The position numbers were made by a program, and so were the translations under genes. 64,000 bases of DNA from Limanda limanda. Its lineage: Eukaryota; Chordata; Actinopteri; Pleuronectiformes; Pleuronectidae. The stretch lies in assembly GCF_963576545.1 (NCBI RefSeq), contig NW_026870466.1:186001-250000 (forward strand). The letters run 5' to 3'. The notes under the pieces were generated by a model. The model had not been told where the DNA came from. It saw only the letters and a program-made list of their open reading frames with translations, and did not search any database. The first letter of the stretch is position 1, and each line of letters begins with the position of its first letter. Below, piece by piece: positions 49,059 through 63,194 of this stretch.

Positions 49059-50827
49059 GTGGGGGTAGAGCCTACTTGCAAGTCTCTCCGACCTTCACAA
49101 AAAAGGTTATTCAAGAATATCTCCTCAGATTTGGGGGAATTTCGTCGGTCGACCTCTTCCGAAGGTCGTACAAGCTCGGGGATGGTACCAATCGATCTGC
49201 AGGACCCAAATTAGTCCAGATGCAACCACTTTCCAAGTCTCTCCGACCTTCACAAAAAAAGTTATTCAAGAATATCTCTTTCTCCTATGTGCTTTCATCC
49301 CTAACCCTAACCCTAACCCTTCCGAAAGTCGGAGAAGCTCAAGGATGGTACCGATCGATGCGCGCTACCCCATTTAGTGGGGGTAGAGCCTACTTGCAAG
49401 TCTCTCCGACCTTCACAAAAAAAGTTATTCAAGAATATCTCCTCAGATTTGGGGGAATTTCGTCGGTCGACCTCTTCCGAAGGTCGTACAAGCTCGGGGA
49501 TTGTACCAATCGATCCGCAGGACCCAAATTAGTCCAGATGCAACCACTTTCCAAGTCTCTCCGACCTTCACAAAAAAAGTTATTCAAGAATATCTCTTTC
49601 TCCTATGTGCTTTCATCCCTAACCCTAACCCTAACCCTTCCGAAAGTCGGAGAAGCTCAAGGATGGTACCGATCGATGCGCGCTACCCCATTTAGTGGGG
49701 GTAGAGCCTACTTGCAAGTCTCTCCGACCTTCACAAAAAAAGTTATTCAAGAATATCTCTTTCTCCTATGTGCTTTCATCCCTAACCCTAACCCTAACCC
49801 TTCCGAAAGTCGGAGAAGCTCAAGGATGGTACCGATCGATGCGCGCTACCCCATTTAGTGGGGGTAGAGCCTACTTGCAAGTCTCTCCGACCTTCACAAA
49901 AAAAGTTATTCAAGAATATCTCTTTCTCCTATGTGCTTTCATCCCTAACCCTAACCCTAACCCTTCCGAAAGTCGGAGAAGCTCAAGGATGGTACCGATC
50001 GATGCGCGCTACCCCATTTAGTGGGGGTAGAGCCTATTTGCAAGTCTCTCCGACCTTCACAAAAAAAGTTATTCAAGAATATCTCTTTCTCCTATGTGCT
50101 TTCATCCCTAACCCTAACCCTAACCCTTCCGAAAGTCGGAGAAGCTCAAGGATGGTACCGATCGATGCGCGCTACCCCATTTAGTGGGGGTAGAGCCTAC
50201 TTGCAAGTCTCTCCGACCTTCACAAAAAAAGTTATTCAAGAATATCTCTTTCTCCTATGTGCTTTCATCCCTAACCCTAACCCTAACCCTTCCGAAAGTC
50301 GGAGAAGCTCAAGGATGGTACTGATCGATGCGCGCAACCCCATTTAGTGGGGGTAGAGCCTACTTGCAAGTCTCTCCGACCTTCACAAAAAAAGTTATTC
50401 AAGAATATCTCCTCAGATTTGGGGGAATTTCGTCGGTCGACCTCTTCCGAAGGTCGTACAAGCTCGGGGATGGTACCAATCGATCCGCAGGACCCAAATT
50501 AGTCCAGATGCAACCACTTTCCAAGTCTCTCCGACCTTCACAAAAAAAGTTATTCAAGAATATCTCTTTCTCCTATGTGCTTTCATCCCTAACCCTAACC
50601 CTAACCCTTCCGAAAGTCGGAGAAGCTCAAGGATGGTACCGATCGATGCGCGCTACCCCATTTAGTGGGGGTAGAGCCTACTTGCAAGTCTCTCCGACCT
50701 TCACAAAAAAAGTTATTCAAGAATATCTCTTTCTCCTATGTGCTTTCATCCCTAACCCTAACCCTAACCCTTCCGAAAGTCGGAGAAGCTCAAGGATGGT
50801 ACCGATCGATGCGCGCAACCCCATTTA
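49059..50827. repeat. 1769-bp module, copy 4
   Basis: The order is B-A-B-AAAAA-B-AA. The second B has a private GGGGATTGTACC (G-to-T at 49502) that removes its KpnI site. Confidence 0.87.
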
Positions 50828-52914
50828 GTGGGGGTAGAGCCTACTTGCAAGTCTCTCCGACCTTCACAAAAAAGGTTATTCAAGAATATCTCCTCAGATT
50901 TGGGGGAATTTCGTCGGTCGACCTCTTCCGAAGGTCGTACAAGCTCGGGGATGGTACCAATCGATCTGCAGGACCCAAATTAGTCCAGATGCAACCACTT
51001 TCCAAGTCTCTCCGACCTTCACAAAAAAAGTTATTCAAGAATATCTCTTTCTCCTATGTGCTTTCATCCCTAACCCTAACCCTAACCCTTCCGAAAGTCG
51101 GAGAAGCTCAAGGATGGTACCGATCGATGCGCGCTACCCCATTTAGTGGGGGTAGAGCCTACTTGCAAGTTTCTCCGACCTTCACAAAAAAAGTTATTCA
51201 AGAATATCTCCTCAGATTTGGGGGAATTTCGTCGGTCGACCTCTTCCGAAGGTCGTACAAGCTCGGGGATGGTACCAATCGATCCGCAGGACCCAAATTA
51301 GTCCAGATGCAACCACTTTCCAAGTCTCTCCGACCTTCACAAAAAAAGTTATTCAAGAATATCTCTTTCTCCTATGTGCTTTCATCCCTAACCCTAACCC
51401 TAACCCTTCCGAAAGTCGGAGAAGCTCAAGGATGGTACCGATCGATGCGCGCTACCCCATTTAGTGGGGGTAGAGCCTACTTGCAAGTCTCTCCGACCTT
51501 CACAAAAAAAGTTATTCAAGAATATCTCTTTCTCCTATGTGCTTTCATCCCTAACCCTAACCCTAACCCTTCCGAAAGTCGGAGAAGCTCAAGGATGGTA
51601 CTGATCGATGCGCGCAACCCCATTTAGTGGGGGTAGAGCCTACTTGCAAGTCTCTCCGACCTTCACAAAAAAAGTTATTCAAGAATATCTCCTCAGATTT
51701 GGGGGAATTTCGTCGGTCGACCTCTTCCGAAGGTCGTACAAGCTCGGGGATGGTACCAATCGATCCGCAGGACCCAAATTAGTCCAGATGCAACCACTTT
51801 CCAAGTCTCTCCGACCTTCACAAAAAAAGTTATTCAAGAATATCTCTTTCTCCTATGTGCTTTCATCCCTAACCCTAACCCTAACCCTTCCGAAAGTCGG
51901 AGAAGCTCAAGGATGGTACCGATCGATGCGCGCTACCCCATTTAGTGGGGGTAGAGCCTACTTGCAAGTCTCTCCGACCTTCACAAAAAAAGTTATTCAA
52001 GAATATCTTTTTCTCCTATGTGCTTTCATCCCTAACCCTAACCCTAACCCTTCCGAAAGTCGGAGAAGCTCAAGGATGGTACTGATCGATGCGCGCTACC
52101 CCATTTAGTGGGGGTAGAGCCTATTTGCAAGTCTCTCCGACCTTCACAAAAAAAGTTATTCAAGAATATCTCTTTCTCCTATGTGCTTTCATCCCTAACC
52201 CTAACCCTAACCCTTCCGAAAGTCGGAGAAGCTCAAGGATGGTACCGATCGATGCGCGCTACCCCATTTAGTGGGGGTAGAGCCTACTTGCAAGTCTCTC
52301 CGACCTTCACAAAAAAAGTTATTCAAGAATATCTCTTTCTCCTATGTGCTTTCATCCCTAACCCTAACCCTAACCCTTCCGAAAGTCGGAGAAGCTCAAG
52401 GATGGTACTGATCGATGCGCGCAACCCCATTTAGTGGGGGTAGAGCCTACTTGCAAGTCTCTCCGACCTTCACAAAAAAAGTTATTCAAGAATATCTCCT
52501 CAGATTTGGGGGAATTTCGTCGGTCGACCTCTTCCGAAGGTCGTACAAGCTCGGGGATGGTACCAATCGATCCGCAGGACCCAAATTAGTCCAGATGCAA
52601 CCACTTTCCAAGTCTCTCCGACCTTCACAAAAAAAGTTATTCAAGAATATCTCTTTCTCCTATGTGCTTTCATCCCTAACCCTAACCCTAACCCTTCCGA
52701 AAGTCGGAGAAGCTCAAGGATGGTACCGATCGATGCGTGCTACCCCATTTAGTGGGGGTAGAGCCTACTTGCAAGTCTCTCCGACCTTCACAAAAAAAGT
52801 TATTCAAGAATATCTCTTTCTCCTATGTGCTTTCATCCCTAACCCTAACCCTAACCCTTCCGAAAGTCGGAGAAGCTCAAGGATGGTACCGATCGATGCG
52901 CGCAACCCCATTTA
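50828..52914. repeat. 2087-bp module, copy 1
   Basis: The order is B-A-B-AA-B-AAAA-B-AA. The last A has three CCCTAA units where the two modules upstream have two. Private changes at 51171 (C-to-T) and 52083 (TACTGATCG before a CTACCCC) recur 6424 bp downstream. Confidence 0.88.
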
Positions 52915-54365
52915 GTGGGGGTAGAGCCTACTTGCAAGTCTCTCCGACCTTCACAAAAAAGGTTATTCAAGAATATCTCCTCAGATTTGGGGGAATTTCG
53001 TCGGTCGACCTCTTCCGAAGGTCGTACAAGCTCGGGGATGGTACCAATCGATCTGCAGGACCCAAATTAGTCCAGATGCAACCACTTTCCAAGTCTCTCC
53101 GACCTTCACAAAAAAAGTTATTCAAGAATATCTCTTTCTCCTATGTGCTTTCATCCCTAACCCTAACCCTAACCCTTCCGAAAGTCGGAGAAGCTCAAGG
53201 ATGGTACCGATCGATGCGCGCTACCCCATTTAGTGGGGGTAGAGCCTACTTGCAAGTCTCTCCGACCTTCACAAAAAAAGTTATTCAAGAATATCTCCTC
53301 AGATTTGGGGGAATTTCGTCGGTCGACCTCTTCCGAAGGTCGTACAAGCTCGGGGATGGTACCAATCGATCCGCAGGACCCAAATTAGTCCAGATGCAAC
53401 CACTTTCCAAGTCTCTCCGACCTTCACAAAAAAAGTTATTCAAGAATATCTCTTTCTCCTATGTGCTTTCATCCCTAACCCTAACCCTAACCCTTCCGAA
53501 AGTCGGAGAAGCTCAAGGATGGTACCGATCGATGCGCGCTACCCCATTTAGTGGGGGTAGAGCCTACTTGCAAGTCTCTCCGACCTTCACAAAAAAAGTT
53601 ATTCAAGAATATCTCTTTCTCCTATGTGCTTTCATCCCTAACCCTAACCCTAACCCTTCCGAAAGTCGGAGAAGCTCAAGGATGGTACCGATCGATGCGC
53701 GCTACCCCATTTAGTGGGGGTAGAGCCTACTTGCAAGTCTCTCCGACCTTCACAAAAAAAGTTATTCAAGAATATCTCTTTCTCCTATGTGCTTTCATCC
53801 CTAACCCTAACCCTAACCCTTCCGAAAGTCGGAGAAGCTCAAGGATGGTACCGATCGATGCGCGCTACCCCATTTAGTGGGGGTAGAGCCTATTTGCAAG
53901 TCTCTCCGACCTTCACAAAAAAAGTTATTCAAGAATATCTCTTTCTCCTATGTGCTTTCATCCCTAACCCTAACCCTAACCCTTCCGAAAGTCGGAGAAG
54001 CTCAAGGATGGTACCGATCGATGCGCGCTACCCCATTTAGTGGGGGTAGAGCCTACTTGCAAGTCTCTCCGACCTTCACAAAAAAAGTTATTCAAGAATA
54101 TCTCTTTCTCCTATGTGCTTTCATCCCTAACCCTAACCCTAACCCTTCCGAAAGTCGGAGAAGCTCAAGGATGGTACCGATCGATGCGCGCTACCCCATT
54201 TAGTGGGGGTAGAGCCTACTTGCAAGTCTCTCCGACCTTCACAAAAAAAGTTATTCAAGAATATCTCTTTCTCCTATGTGCTTTCATCCCTAACCCTAAC
54301 CCTAACCCTTCCGAAAGTCGGAGAAGCTCAAGGATGGTACCGATCGATGCGCGCAACCCCATTTA
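52915..54365. repeat. Deleted 1769-bp module (1451 bp)
   Basis: The order is B-A-B-AAAAAA. It lacks one 318-bp A+B step relative to the full module and so creates a six-A run. Confidence 0.83.
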
Positions 54366-56452
54366 GTGGGGGTAGAGCCTACTTGCAAGTCTCTCCGACC
54401 TTCACAAAAAAGGTTATTCAAGAATATCTCCTCAGATTTGGGGGAATTTCGTCGGTCGACCTCTTCCGAAGGTCGTACAAGCTCGGGGATGGTACCAATC
54501 GATCTGCAGGACCCAAATTAGTCCAGATGCAACCACTTTCCAAGTCTCTCCGACCTTCACAAAAAAAGTTATTCAAGAATATCTCTTTCTCCTATGTGCT
54601 TTCATCCCTAACCCTAACCCTAACCCTTCCGAAAGTCGGAGAAGCTCAAGGATGGTACCGATCGATGCGCGCTACCCCATTTAGTGGGGGTAGAGCCTAC
54701 TTGCAAGTCTCTCCGACCTTCACAAAAAAAGTTATTCAAGAATATCTCCTCAGATTTGGGGGAATTTCGTCGGTCGACCTCTTCCGAAGGTCGTACAAGC
54801 TCGGGGATGGTACCAATCGATCCGCAGGACCCAAATTAGTCCAGATGCAACCACTTTCCAAGTCTCTCCGACCTTCACAAAAAAAGTTATTCAAGAATAT
54901 CTCTTTCTCCTATGTGCTTTCATCCCTAACCCTAACCCTAACCCTTCCGAAAGTCGGAGAAGCTCAAGGATGGTACCGATCGATGCGCGCTACCCCATTT
55001 AGTGGGGGTAGAGCCTACTTGCAAGTCTCTCCGACCTTCACAAAAAAAGTTATTCAAGAATATCTCTTTCTCCTATGTGCTTTCATCCCTAACCCTAACC
55101 CTAACCCTTCCGAAAGTCGGAGAAGCTCAAGGATGGTACTGATCGATGCGCGCAACCCCATTTAGTGGGGGTAGAGCCTACTTGCAAGTCTCTCCGACCT
55201 TCACAAAAAAAGTTATTCAAGAATATCTCCTCAGATTTGGGGGAATTTCGTCGGTCGACCTCTTCCGAAGGTCGTACAAGCTCGGAGATGGTACCAATCG
55301 ATCCGCAGGACCCAAATTAGTCCAGATGCAACCACTTTCCAAGTCTCTCCGACCTTCACAAAAAAAGTTATTCAAGAATATCTCTTTCTCCTATGTGCTT
55401 TCATCCCTAACCCTAACCCTAACCCTTCCGAAAGTCGGAGAAGCTCAAGGATGGTACCGATCGATGCGCGCTACCCCATTTAGTGGGGGTAGAGCCTACT
55501 TGCAAGTCTCTCCGACCTTCACAAAAAAAGTTATTCAAGAATATCTTTTTCTCCTATGTGCTTTCATCCCTAACCCTAACCCTAACCCTTCCGAAAGTCG
55601 GAGAAGCTCAAGGATGGTACCGATCGATGCGCGCTACCCCATTTAGTGGGGGTAGAGCCTATTTGCAAGTCTCTCCGACCTTCACAAAAAAAGTTATTCA
55701 AGAATATCTCTTTCTCCTATGTGCTTTCATCCCTAACCCTAACCCTAACCCTTCCGAAAGTCGGAGAAGCTCAAGGATGGTACCGATCGATGCGCGCTAC
55801 CCCATTTAGTGGGGGTAGAGCCTACTTGCAAGTCTCTCCGACCTTCACAAAAAAAGTTATTCAAGAATATCTCTTTCTCCTATGTGCTTTCATCCCTAAC
55901 CCTAACCCTAACCCTTCCGAAAGTCGGAGAAGCTCAAGGATGGTACTGATCGATGCGCGCAACCCCATTTAGTGGGGGTAGAGCCTACTTGCAAGTCTCT
56001 CCGACCTTCACAAAAAAAGTTATTCAAGAATATCTCCTCAGATTTGGGGGAATTTCGTCGGTCGACCTCTTCCGAAGGTCGTACAAGCTCGGGGATGGTA
56101 CCAATCGATCCGCAGGACCCAAATTAGTCCAGATGCAACCACTTTCCAAGTCTCTCCGACCTTCACAAAAAAAGTTATTCAAGAATATCTCTTTCTCCTA
56201 TGTGCTTTCATCCCTAACCCTAACCCTAACCCTTCCGAAAGTCGGAGAAGCTCAAGGATGGTACCGATCGATGCGTGCTACCCCATTTAGTGGGGGTAGA
56301 GCCTACTTGCAAGTCTCTCCGACCTTCACAAAAAAAGTTATTCAAGAATATCTCTTTCTCCTATGTGCTTTCATCCCTAACCCTAACCCTAACCCTTCCG
56401 AAAGTCGGAGAAGCTCAAGGATGGTACCGATCGATGCGCGCAACCCCATTTA
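54366..56452. repeat. 2087-bp module, copy 2
   Basis: Order and length match copy 1. CTCGGAGATGG (G-to-A at 55286) is shared with 62028. Confidence 0.88.
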
Positions 56453-57251
56453 GTGGGGGTAGAGCCTACTTGCAAGTCTCTCCGACCTTCACAAAAAAGG
56501 TTATTCAAGAATATCTCCTCAGATTTGGGGGAATTTCGTCGGTCGACCTCTTCCGAAGGTCGTACAAGCTCGGGGATGGTACCAATCGATCTGCAGGACC
56601 CAAATTAGTCCAGATGCAACCACTTTCCAAGTCTCTCCGACCTTCACAAAAAAAGTTATTCAAGAATATCTCTTTCTCCTATGTGCTTTCATCCCTAACC
56701 CTAACCCTAACCCTTCCGAAAGTCGGAGAAGCTCAAGGATGGTACTGATCGATGCGCGCAACCCCATTTAGTGGGGGTAGAGCCTACTTGCAAGTCTCTC
56801 CGACCTTCACAAAAAAAGTTATTCAAGAATATCTCCTCAGATTTGGGGGAATTTCGTCGGTCGACCTCTTCCGAATGTCGTACAAGCTCGGGGATGGTAC
56901 CAATCGATCCGCAGGACCCAAATTAGTCCAGATGCAACCACTTTCCAAGTCTCTCCGACCTTCACAAAAAAAGTTATTCAAGAATATCTCTTTCTCCTAT
57001 GTGCTTTCATCCCTAACCCTAACCCTAACCCTTCCGAAAGTCGGAGAAGCTCAAGGATGGTACCGATCGATGCGCGCTACCCCATTTAGTGGGGGTAGAG
57101 CCTACTTGCAAGTCTCTCCGACCTTCACAAAAAAAGTTATTCAAGAATATCTCTTTCTCCTATGTGCTTTCATCCCTAACCCTAACCCTAACCCTTCCGA
57201 AAGTCGGAGAAGCTCAAGGATGGTACCGATCGATGCGCGCAACCCCATTTA
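56453..57251. repeat. Strongly deleted 1769-bp module (799 bp)
   Basis: Only B-A-B-AA remains, 970 bp shorter than the full form. CCGAATGTCG (G-to-T at 56876) recurs at 63618. Confidence 0.82.
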
Positions 57252-59338
57252 GTGGGGGTAGAGCCTACTTGCAAGTCTCTCCGACCTTCACAAAAAAGGT
57301 TATTCAAGAATATCTCCTCAGATTTGGGGGAATTTCGTCGGTCGACCTCTTCCGAAGGTCGTACAAGCTCGGGGATGGTACCAATCGATCTGCAGGACCC
57401 AAATTAGTCCAGATGCAACCACTTTCCAAGTCTCTCCGACCTTCACAAAAAAAGTTATTCAAGAATATCTCTTTCTCCTATGTGCTTTCATCCCTAACCC
57501 TAACCCTAACCCTTCCGAAAGTCGGAGAAGCTCAAGGATGGTACCGATCGATGCGCGCTACCCCATTTAGTGGGGGTAGAGCCTACTTGCAAGTTTCTCC
57601 GACCTTCACAAAAAAAGTTATTCAAGAATATCTCCTCAGATTTGGGGGAATTTCGTCGGTCGACCTCTTCCGAAGGTCGTACAAGCTCGGGGATGGTACC
57701 AATCGATCCGCAGGACCCAAATTAGTCCAGATGCAACCACTTTCCAAGTCTCTCCGACCTTCACAAAAAAAGTTATTCAAGAATATCTCTTTCTCCTATG
57801 TGCTTTCATCCCTAACCCTAACCCTAACCCTTCCGAAAGTCGGAGAAGCTCAAGGATGGTACCGATCGATGCGCGCTACCCCATTTAGTGGGGGTAGAGC
57901 CTACTTGCAAGTCTCTCCGACCTTCACAAAAAAAGTTATTCAAGAATATCTCTTTCTCCTATGTGCTTTCATCCCTAACCCTAACCCTAACCCTTCCGAA
58001 AGTCGGAGAAGCTCAAGGATGGTACTGATCGATGCGCGCAACCCCATTTAGTGGGGGTAGAGCCTACTTGCAAGTCTCTCCGACCTTCACAAAAAAAGTT
58101 ATTCAAGAATATCTCCTCAGATTTGGGGGAATTTCGTCGGTCGACCTCTTCCGAAGGTCGTACAAGCTCGGGGATGGTACCAATCGATCCGCAGGACCCA
58201 AATTAGTCCAGATGCAACCACTTTCCAAGTCTCTCCGACCTTCACAAAAAAAGTTATTCAAGAATATCTCTTTCTCCTATGTGCTTTCATCCCTAACCCT
58301 AACCCTAACCCTTCCGAAAGTCGGAGAAGCTCAAGGATGGTACCGATCGATGCGCGCTACCCCATTTAGTGGGGGTAGAGCCTACTTGCAAGTCTCTCCG
58401 ACCTTCACAAAAAAAGTTATTCAAGAATATCTTTTTCTCCTATGTGCTTTCATCCCTAACCCTAACCCTAACCCTTCCGAAAGTCGGAGAAGCTCAAGGA
58501 TGGTACTGATCGATGCGCGCTACCCCATTTAGTGGGGGTAGAGCCTATTTGCAAGTCTCTCCGACCTTCACAAAAAAAGTTATTCAAGAATATCTCTTTC
58601 TCCTATGTGCTTTCATCCCTAACCCTAACCCTAACCCTTCCGAAAGTCGGAGAAGCTCAAGGATGGTACCGATCGATGCGCGCTACCCCATTTAGTGGGG
58701 GTAGAGCCTACTTGCAAGTCTCTCCGACCTTCACAAAAAAAGTTATTCAAGAATATCTCTTTCTCCTATGTGCTTTCATCCCTAACCCTAACCCTAACCC
58801 TTCCGAAAGTCGGAGAAGCTCAAGGATGGTACTGATCGATGCGCGCAACCCCATTTAGTGGGGGTAGAGCCTACTTGCAAGTCTCTCCGACCTTCACAAA
58901 AAAAGTTATTCAAGAATATCTCCTCAGATTTGGGGGAATTTCGTCGGTCGACCTCTTCCGAAGGTCGTACAAGCTCGGGGATGGTACCAATCGATCCGCA
59001 GGACCCAAATTAGTCCAGATGCAACCACTTTCCAAGTCTCTCCGACCTTCACAAAAAAAGTTATTCAAGAATATCTCTTTCTCCTATGTGCTTTCATCCC
59101 TAACCCTAACCCTAACCCTTCCGAAAGTCGGAGAAGCTCAAGGATGGTACCGATCGATGCGTGCTACCCCATTTAGTGGGGGTAGAGCCTACTTGCAAGT
59201 CTCTCCGACCTTCACAAAAAAAGTTATTCAAGAATATCTCTTTCTCCTATGTGCTTTCATCCCTAACCCTAACCCTAACCCTTCCGAAAGTCGGAGAAGC
59301 TCAAGGATGGTACCGATCGATGCGCGCAACCCCATTTA
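57252..59338. repeat. 2087-bp module, copy 3
   Basis: It has the same order as copy 1 and shares its private changes at 57595 and 58507, each exactly 6424 bp from the copy-1 positions. Confidence 0.88.
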
Positions 59339-61107
59339 GTGGGGGTAGAGCCTACTTGCAAGTCTCTCCGACCTTCACAAAAAAGGTTATTCAAGAATAT
59401 CTCCTCAGATTTGGGGGAATTTCGTCGGTCGACCTCTTCCGAAGGTCGTACAAGCTCGGGGATGGTACCAATCGATCTGCAGGACCCAAATTAGTCCAGA
59501 TGCAACCACTTTCCAAGTCTCTCCGACCTTCACAAAAAAAGTTATTCAAGAATATCTCTTTCTCCTATGTGCTTTCATCCCTAACCCTAACCCTAACCCT
59601 TCCGAAAGTCGGAGAAGCTCAAGGATGGTACCGATCGATGCGCGCTACCCCATTTAGTGGGGGTAGAGCCTACTTGCAAGTCTCTCCGACCTTCACAAAA
59701 AAAGTTATTCAAGAATATCTCCTCAGATTTGGGGGAATTTCGTCGGTCGACCTCTTCCGAAGGTCGTACAAGCTCGGGGATGGTACCAATCGATCCGCAG
59801 GACCCAAATTAGTCCAGATGCAACCACTTTCCAAGTCTCTCCGACCTTCACAAAAAAAGTTATTCAAGAATATCTCTTTCTCCTATGTGCTTTCATCCCT
59901 AACCCTAACCCTAACCCTTCCGAAAGTCGGAGAAGCTCAAGGATGGTACCGATCGATGCGCGCTACCCCATTTAGTGGGGGTAGAGCCTACTTGCAAGTC
60001 TCTCCGACCTTCACAAAAAAAGTTATTCAAGAATATCTCTTTCTCCTATGTGCTTTCATCCCTAACCCTAACCCTAACCCTTCCGAAAGTCGGAGAAGCT
60101 CAAGGATGGTACCGATCGATGCGCGCTACCCCATTTAGTGGGGGTAGAGCCTACTTGCAAGTCTCTCCGACCTTCACAAAAAAAGTTATTCAAGAATATC
60201 TCTTTCTCCTATGTGCTTTCATCCCTAACCCTAACCCTAACCCTTCCGAAAGTCGGAGAAGCTCAAGGATGGTACCGATCGATGCGCGCTACCCCATTTA
60301 GTGGGGGTAGAGCCTATTTGCAAGTCTCTCCGACCTTCACAAAAAAAGTTATTCAAGAATATCTCTTTCTCCTATGTGCTTTCATCCCTAACCCTAACCC
60401 TAACCCTTCCGAAAGTCGGAGAAGCTCAAGGATGGTACCGATCGATGCGCGCTACCCCATTTAGTGGGGGTAGAGCCTACTTGCAAGTCTCTCCGACCTT
60501 CACAAAAAAAGTTATTCAAGAATATCTCTTTCTCCTATGTGCTTTCATCCCTAACCCTAACCCTAACCCTTCCGAAAGTCGGAGAAGCTCAAGGATGGTA
60601 CTGATCGATGCGCGCAACCCCATTTAGTGGGGGTAGAGCCTACTTGCAAGTCTCTCCGACCTTCACAAAAAAAGTTATTCAAGAATATCTCCTCAGATTT
60701 GGGGGAATTTCGTCGGTCGACCTCTTCCGAAGGTCGTACAAGCTCGGGGATGGTACCAATCGATCCGCAGGACCCAAATTAGTCCAGATGCAACCACTTT
60801 CCAAGTCTCTCCGACCTTCACAAAAAAAGTTATTCAAGAATATCTCTTTCTCCTATGTGCTTTCATCCCTAACCCTAACCCTAACCCTTCCGAAAGTCGG
60901 AGAAGCTCAAGGATGGTACCGATCGATGCGCGCTACCCCATTTAGTGGGGGTAGAGCCTACTTGCAAGTCTCTCCGACCTTCACAAAAAAAGTTATTCAA
61001 GAATATCTCTTTCTCCTATGTGCTTTCATCCCTAACCCTAACCCTAACCCTTCCGAAAGTCGGAGAAGCTCAAGGATGGTACCGATCGATGCGCGCAACC
61101 CCATTTA
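59339..61107. repeat. 1769-bp module, copy 5
   Basis: Full-length order B-A-B-AAAAA-B-AA, including a GCCTATTTGC monomer at landmark 60301. It holds the 318-bp step missing from 52915-54365. Confidence 0.87.
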
Positions 61108-63194
61108 GTGGGGGTAGAGCCTACTTGCAAGTCTCTCCGACCTTCACAAAAAAGGTTATTCAAGAATATCTCCTCAGATTTGGGGGAATTTCGTCGGTCG
61201 ACCTCTTCCGAAGGTCGTACAAGCTCGGGGATGGTACCAATCGATCTGCAGGACCCAAATTAGTCCAGATGCAACCACTTTCCAAGTCTCTCCGACCTTC
61301 ACAAAAAAAGTTATTCAAGAATATCTCTTTCTCCTATGTGCTTTCATCCCTAACCCTAACCCTAACCCTTCCGAAAGTCGGAGAAGCTCAAGGATGGTAC
61401 CGATCGATGCGCGCTACCCCATTTAGTGGGGGTAGAGCCTACTTGCAAGTCTCTCCGACCTTCACAAAAAAAGTTATTCAAGAATATCTCCTCAGATTTG
61501 GGGGAATTTCGTCGGTCGACCTCTTCCGAAGGTCGTACAAGCTCGGGGATGGTACCAATCGATCTGCAGGACCCAAATTAGTCCAGATGCAACCACTTTC
61601 CAAGTCTCTCCGACCTTCACAAAAAAAGTTATTCAAGAATATCTCTTTCTCCTATGTGCTTTCATCCCTAACCCTAACCCTAACCCTTCCGAAAGTCGGA
61701 GAAGCTCAAGGATGGTACCGATCGATGCGCGCTACCCCATTTAGTGGGGGTAGAGCCTACTTGCAAGTCTCTCCGACCTTCACAAAAAAAGTTATTCAAG
61801 AATATCTCTTTCTCCTATGTGCTTTCATCCCTAACCCTAACCCTAACCCTTCCGAAAGTCGGAGAAGCTCAAGGATGGTACTGATCGATGCGCGCAACCC
61901 CATTTAGTGGGGGTAGAGCCTACTTGCAAGTCTCTCCGACCTTCACAAAAAAAGTTATTCAAGAATATCTCCTCAGATTTGGGGGAATTTCGTCGGTCGA
62001 CCTCTTCCGAAGGTCGTACAAGCTCGGAGATGGTACCAATCGATCCGCAGGACCCAAATTAGTCCAGATGCAACCACTTTCCAAGTCTCTCCGACCTTCA
62101 CAAAAAAAGTTATTCAAGAATATCTCTTTCTCCTATGTGCTTTCATCCCTAACCCTAACCCTAACCCTTCCGAAAGTCGGAGAAGCTCAAGGATGGTACC
62201 GATCGATGCGCGCTACCCCATTTAGTGGGGGTAGAGCCTACTTGCAAGTCTCTCCGACCTTCACAAAAAAAGTTATTCAAGAATATCTTTTTCTCCTATG
62301 TGCTTTCATCCCTAACCCTAACCCTAACCCTTCCGAAAGTCGGAGAAGCTCAAGGATGGTACCGATCGATGCGCGCTACCCCATTTAGTGGGGGTAGAGC
62401 CTATTTGCAAGTCTCTCCGACCTTCACAAAAAAAGTTATTCAAGAATATCTCTTTCTCCTATGTGCTTTCATCCCTAACCCTAACCCTAACCCTTCCGAA
62501 AGTCGGAGAAGCTCAAGGATGGTACCGATCGATGCGCGCTACCCCATTTAGTGGGGGTAGAGCCTACTTGCAAGTCTCTCCGACCTTCACAAAAAAAGTT
62601 ATTCAAGAATATCTCTTTCTCCTATGTGCTTTCATCCCTAACCCTAACCCTAACCCTTCCGAAAGTCGGAGAAGCTCAAGGATGGTACTGATCGATGCGC
62701 GCAACCCCATTTAGTGGGGGTAGAGCCTACTTGCAAGTCTCTCCGACCTTCACAAAAAAAGTTATTCAAGAATATCTCCTCAGATTTGGGGGAATTTCGT
62801 CGGTCGACCTCTTCCGAAGGTCGTACAAGCTCGGGGATGGTACCAATCGATCCGCAGGACCCAAATTAGTCCAGATGCAACCACTTTCCAAGTCTCTCCG
62901 ACCTTCACAAAAAAAGTTATTCAAGAATATCTCTTTCTCCTATGTGCTTTCATCCCTAACCCTAACCCTAACCCTTCCGAAAGTCGGAGAAGCTCAAGGA
63001 TGGTACCGATCGATGCGTGCTACCCCATTTAGTGGGGGTAGAGCCTACTTGCAAGTCTCTCCGACCTTCACAAAAAAAGTTATTCAAGAATATCTCTTTC
63101 TCCTATGTGCTTTCATCCCTAACCCTAACCCTAACCCTTCCGAAAGTCGGAGAAGCTCAAGGATGGTACCGATCGATGCGCGCAACCCCATTTA
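61108..63194. repeat. 2087-bp module, copy 4
   Basis: Same order as copy 2 and shares CTCGGAGATGG at 62028 (6742 bp from 55286). The second B has a private GATCTGCAGG (61564) where copy 2 has GATCCGCAGG (54822). Confidence 0.88.

Larger units (their letters stand above)
37666..50664. repeat. Pair of 6.4-6.6 kb tandem duplicates (37666-44083 and 44084-50664)
   Basis: The two blocks share rare changes at 37954/44372 and 39672/46090, both 6418 bp apart. After one A-monomer indel the offset is 6581 bp, as seen for the GCGTGC monomers at landmarks 42321 and 48902. Both contain a 1769-bp module, then an expanded 2087-bp module, then part of another 1769-bp module. Confidence 0.82.
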
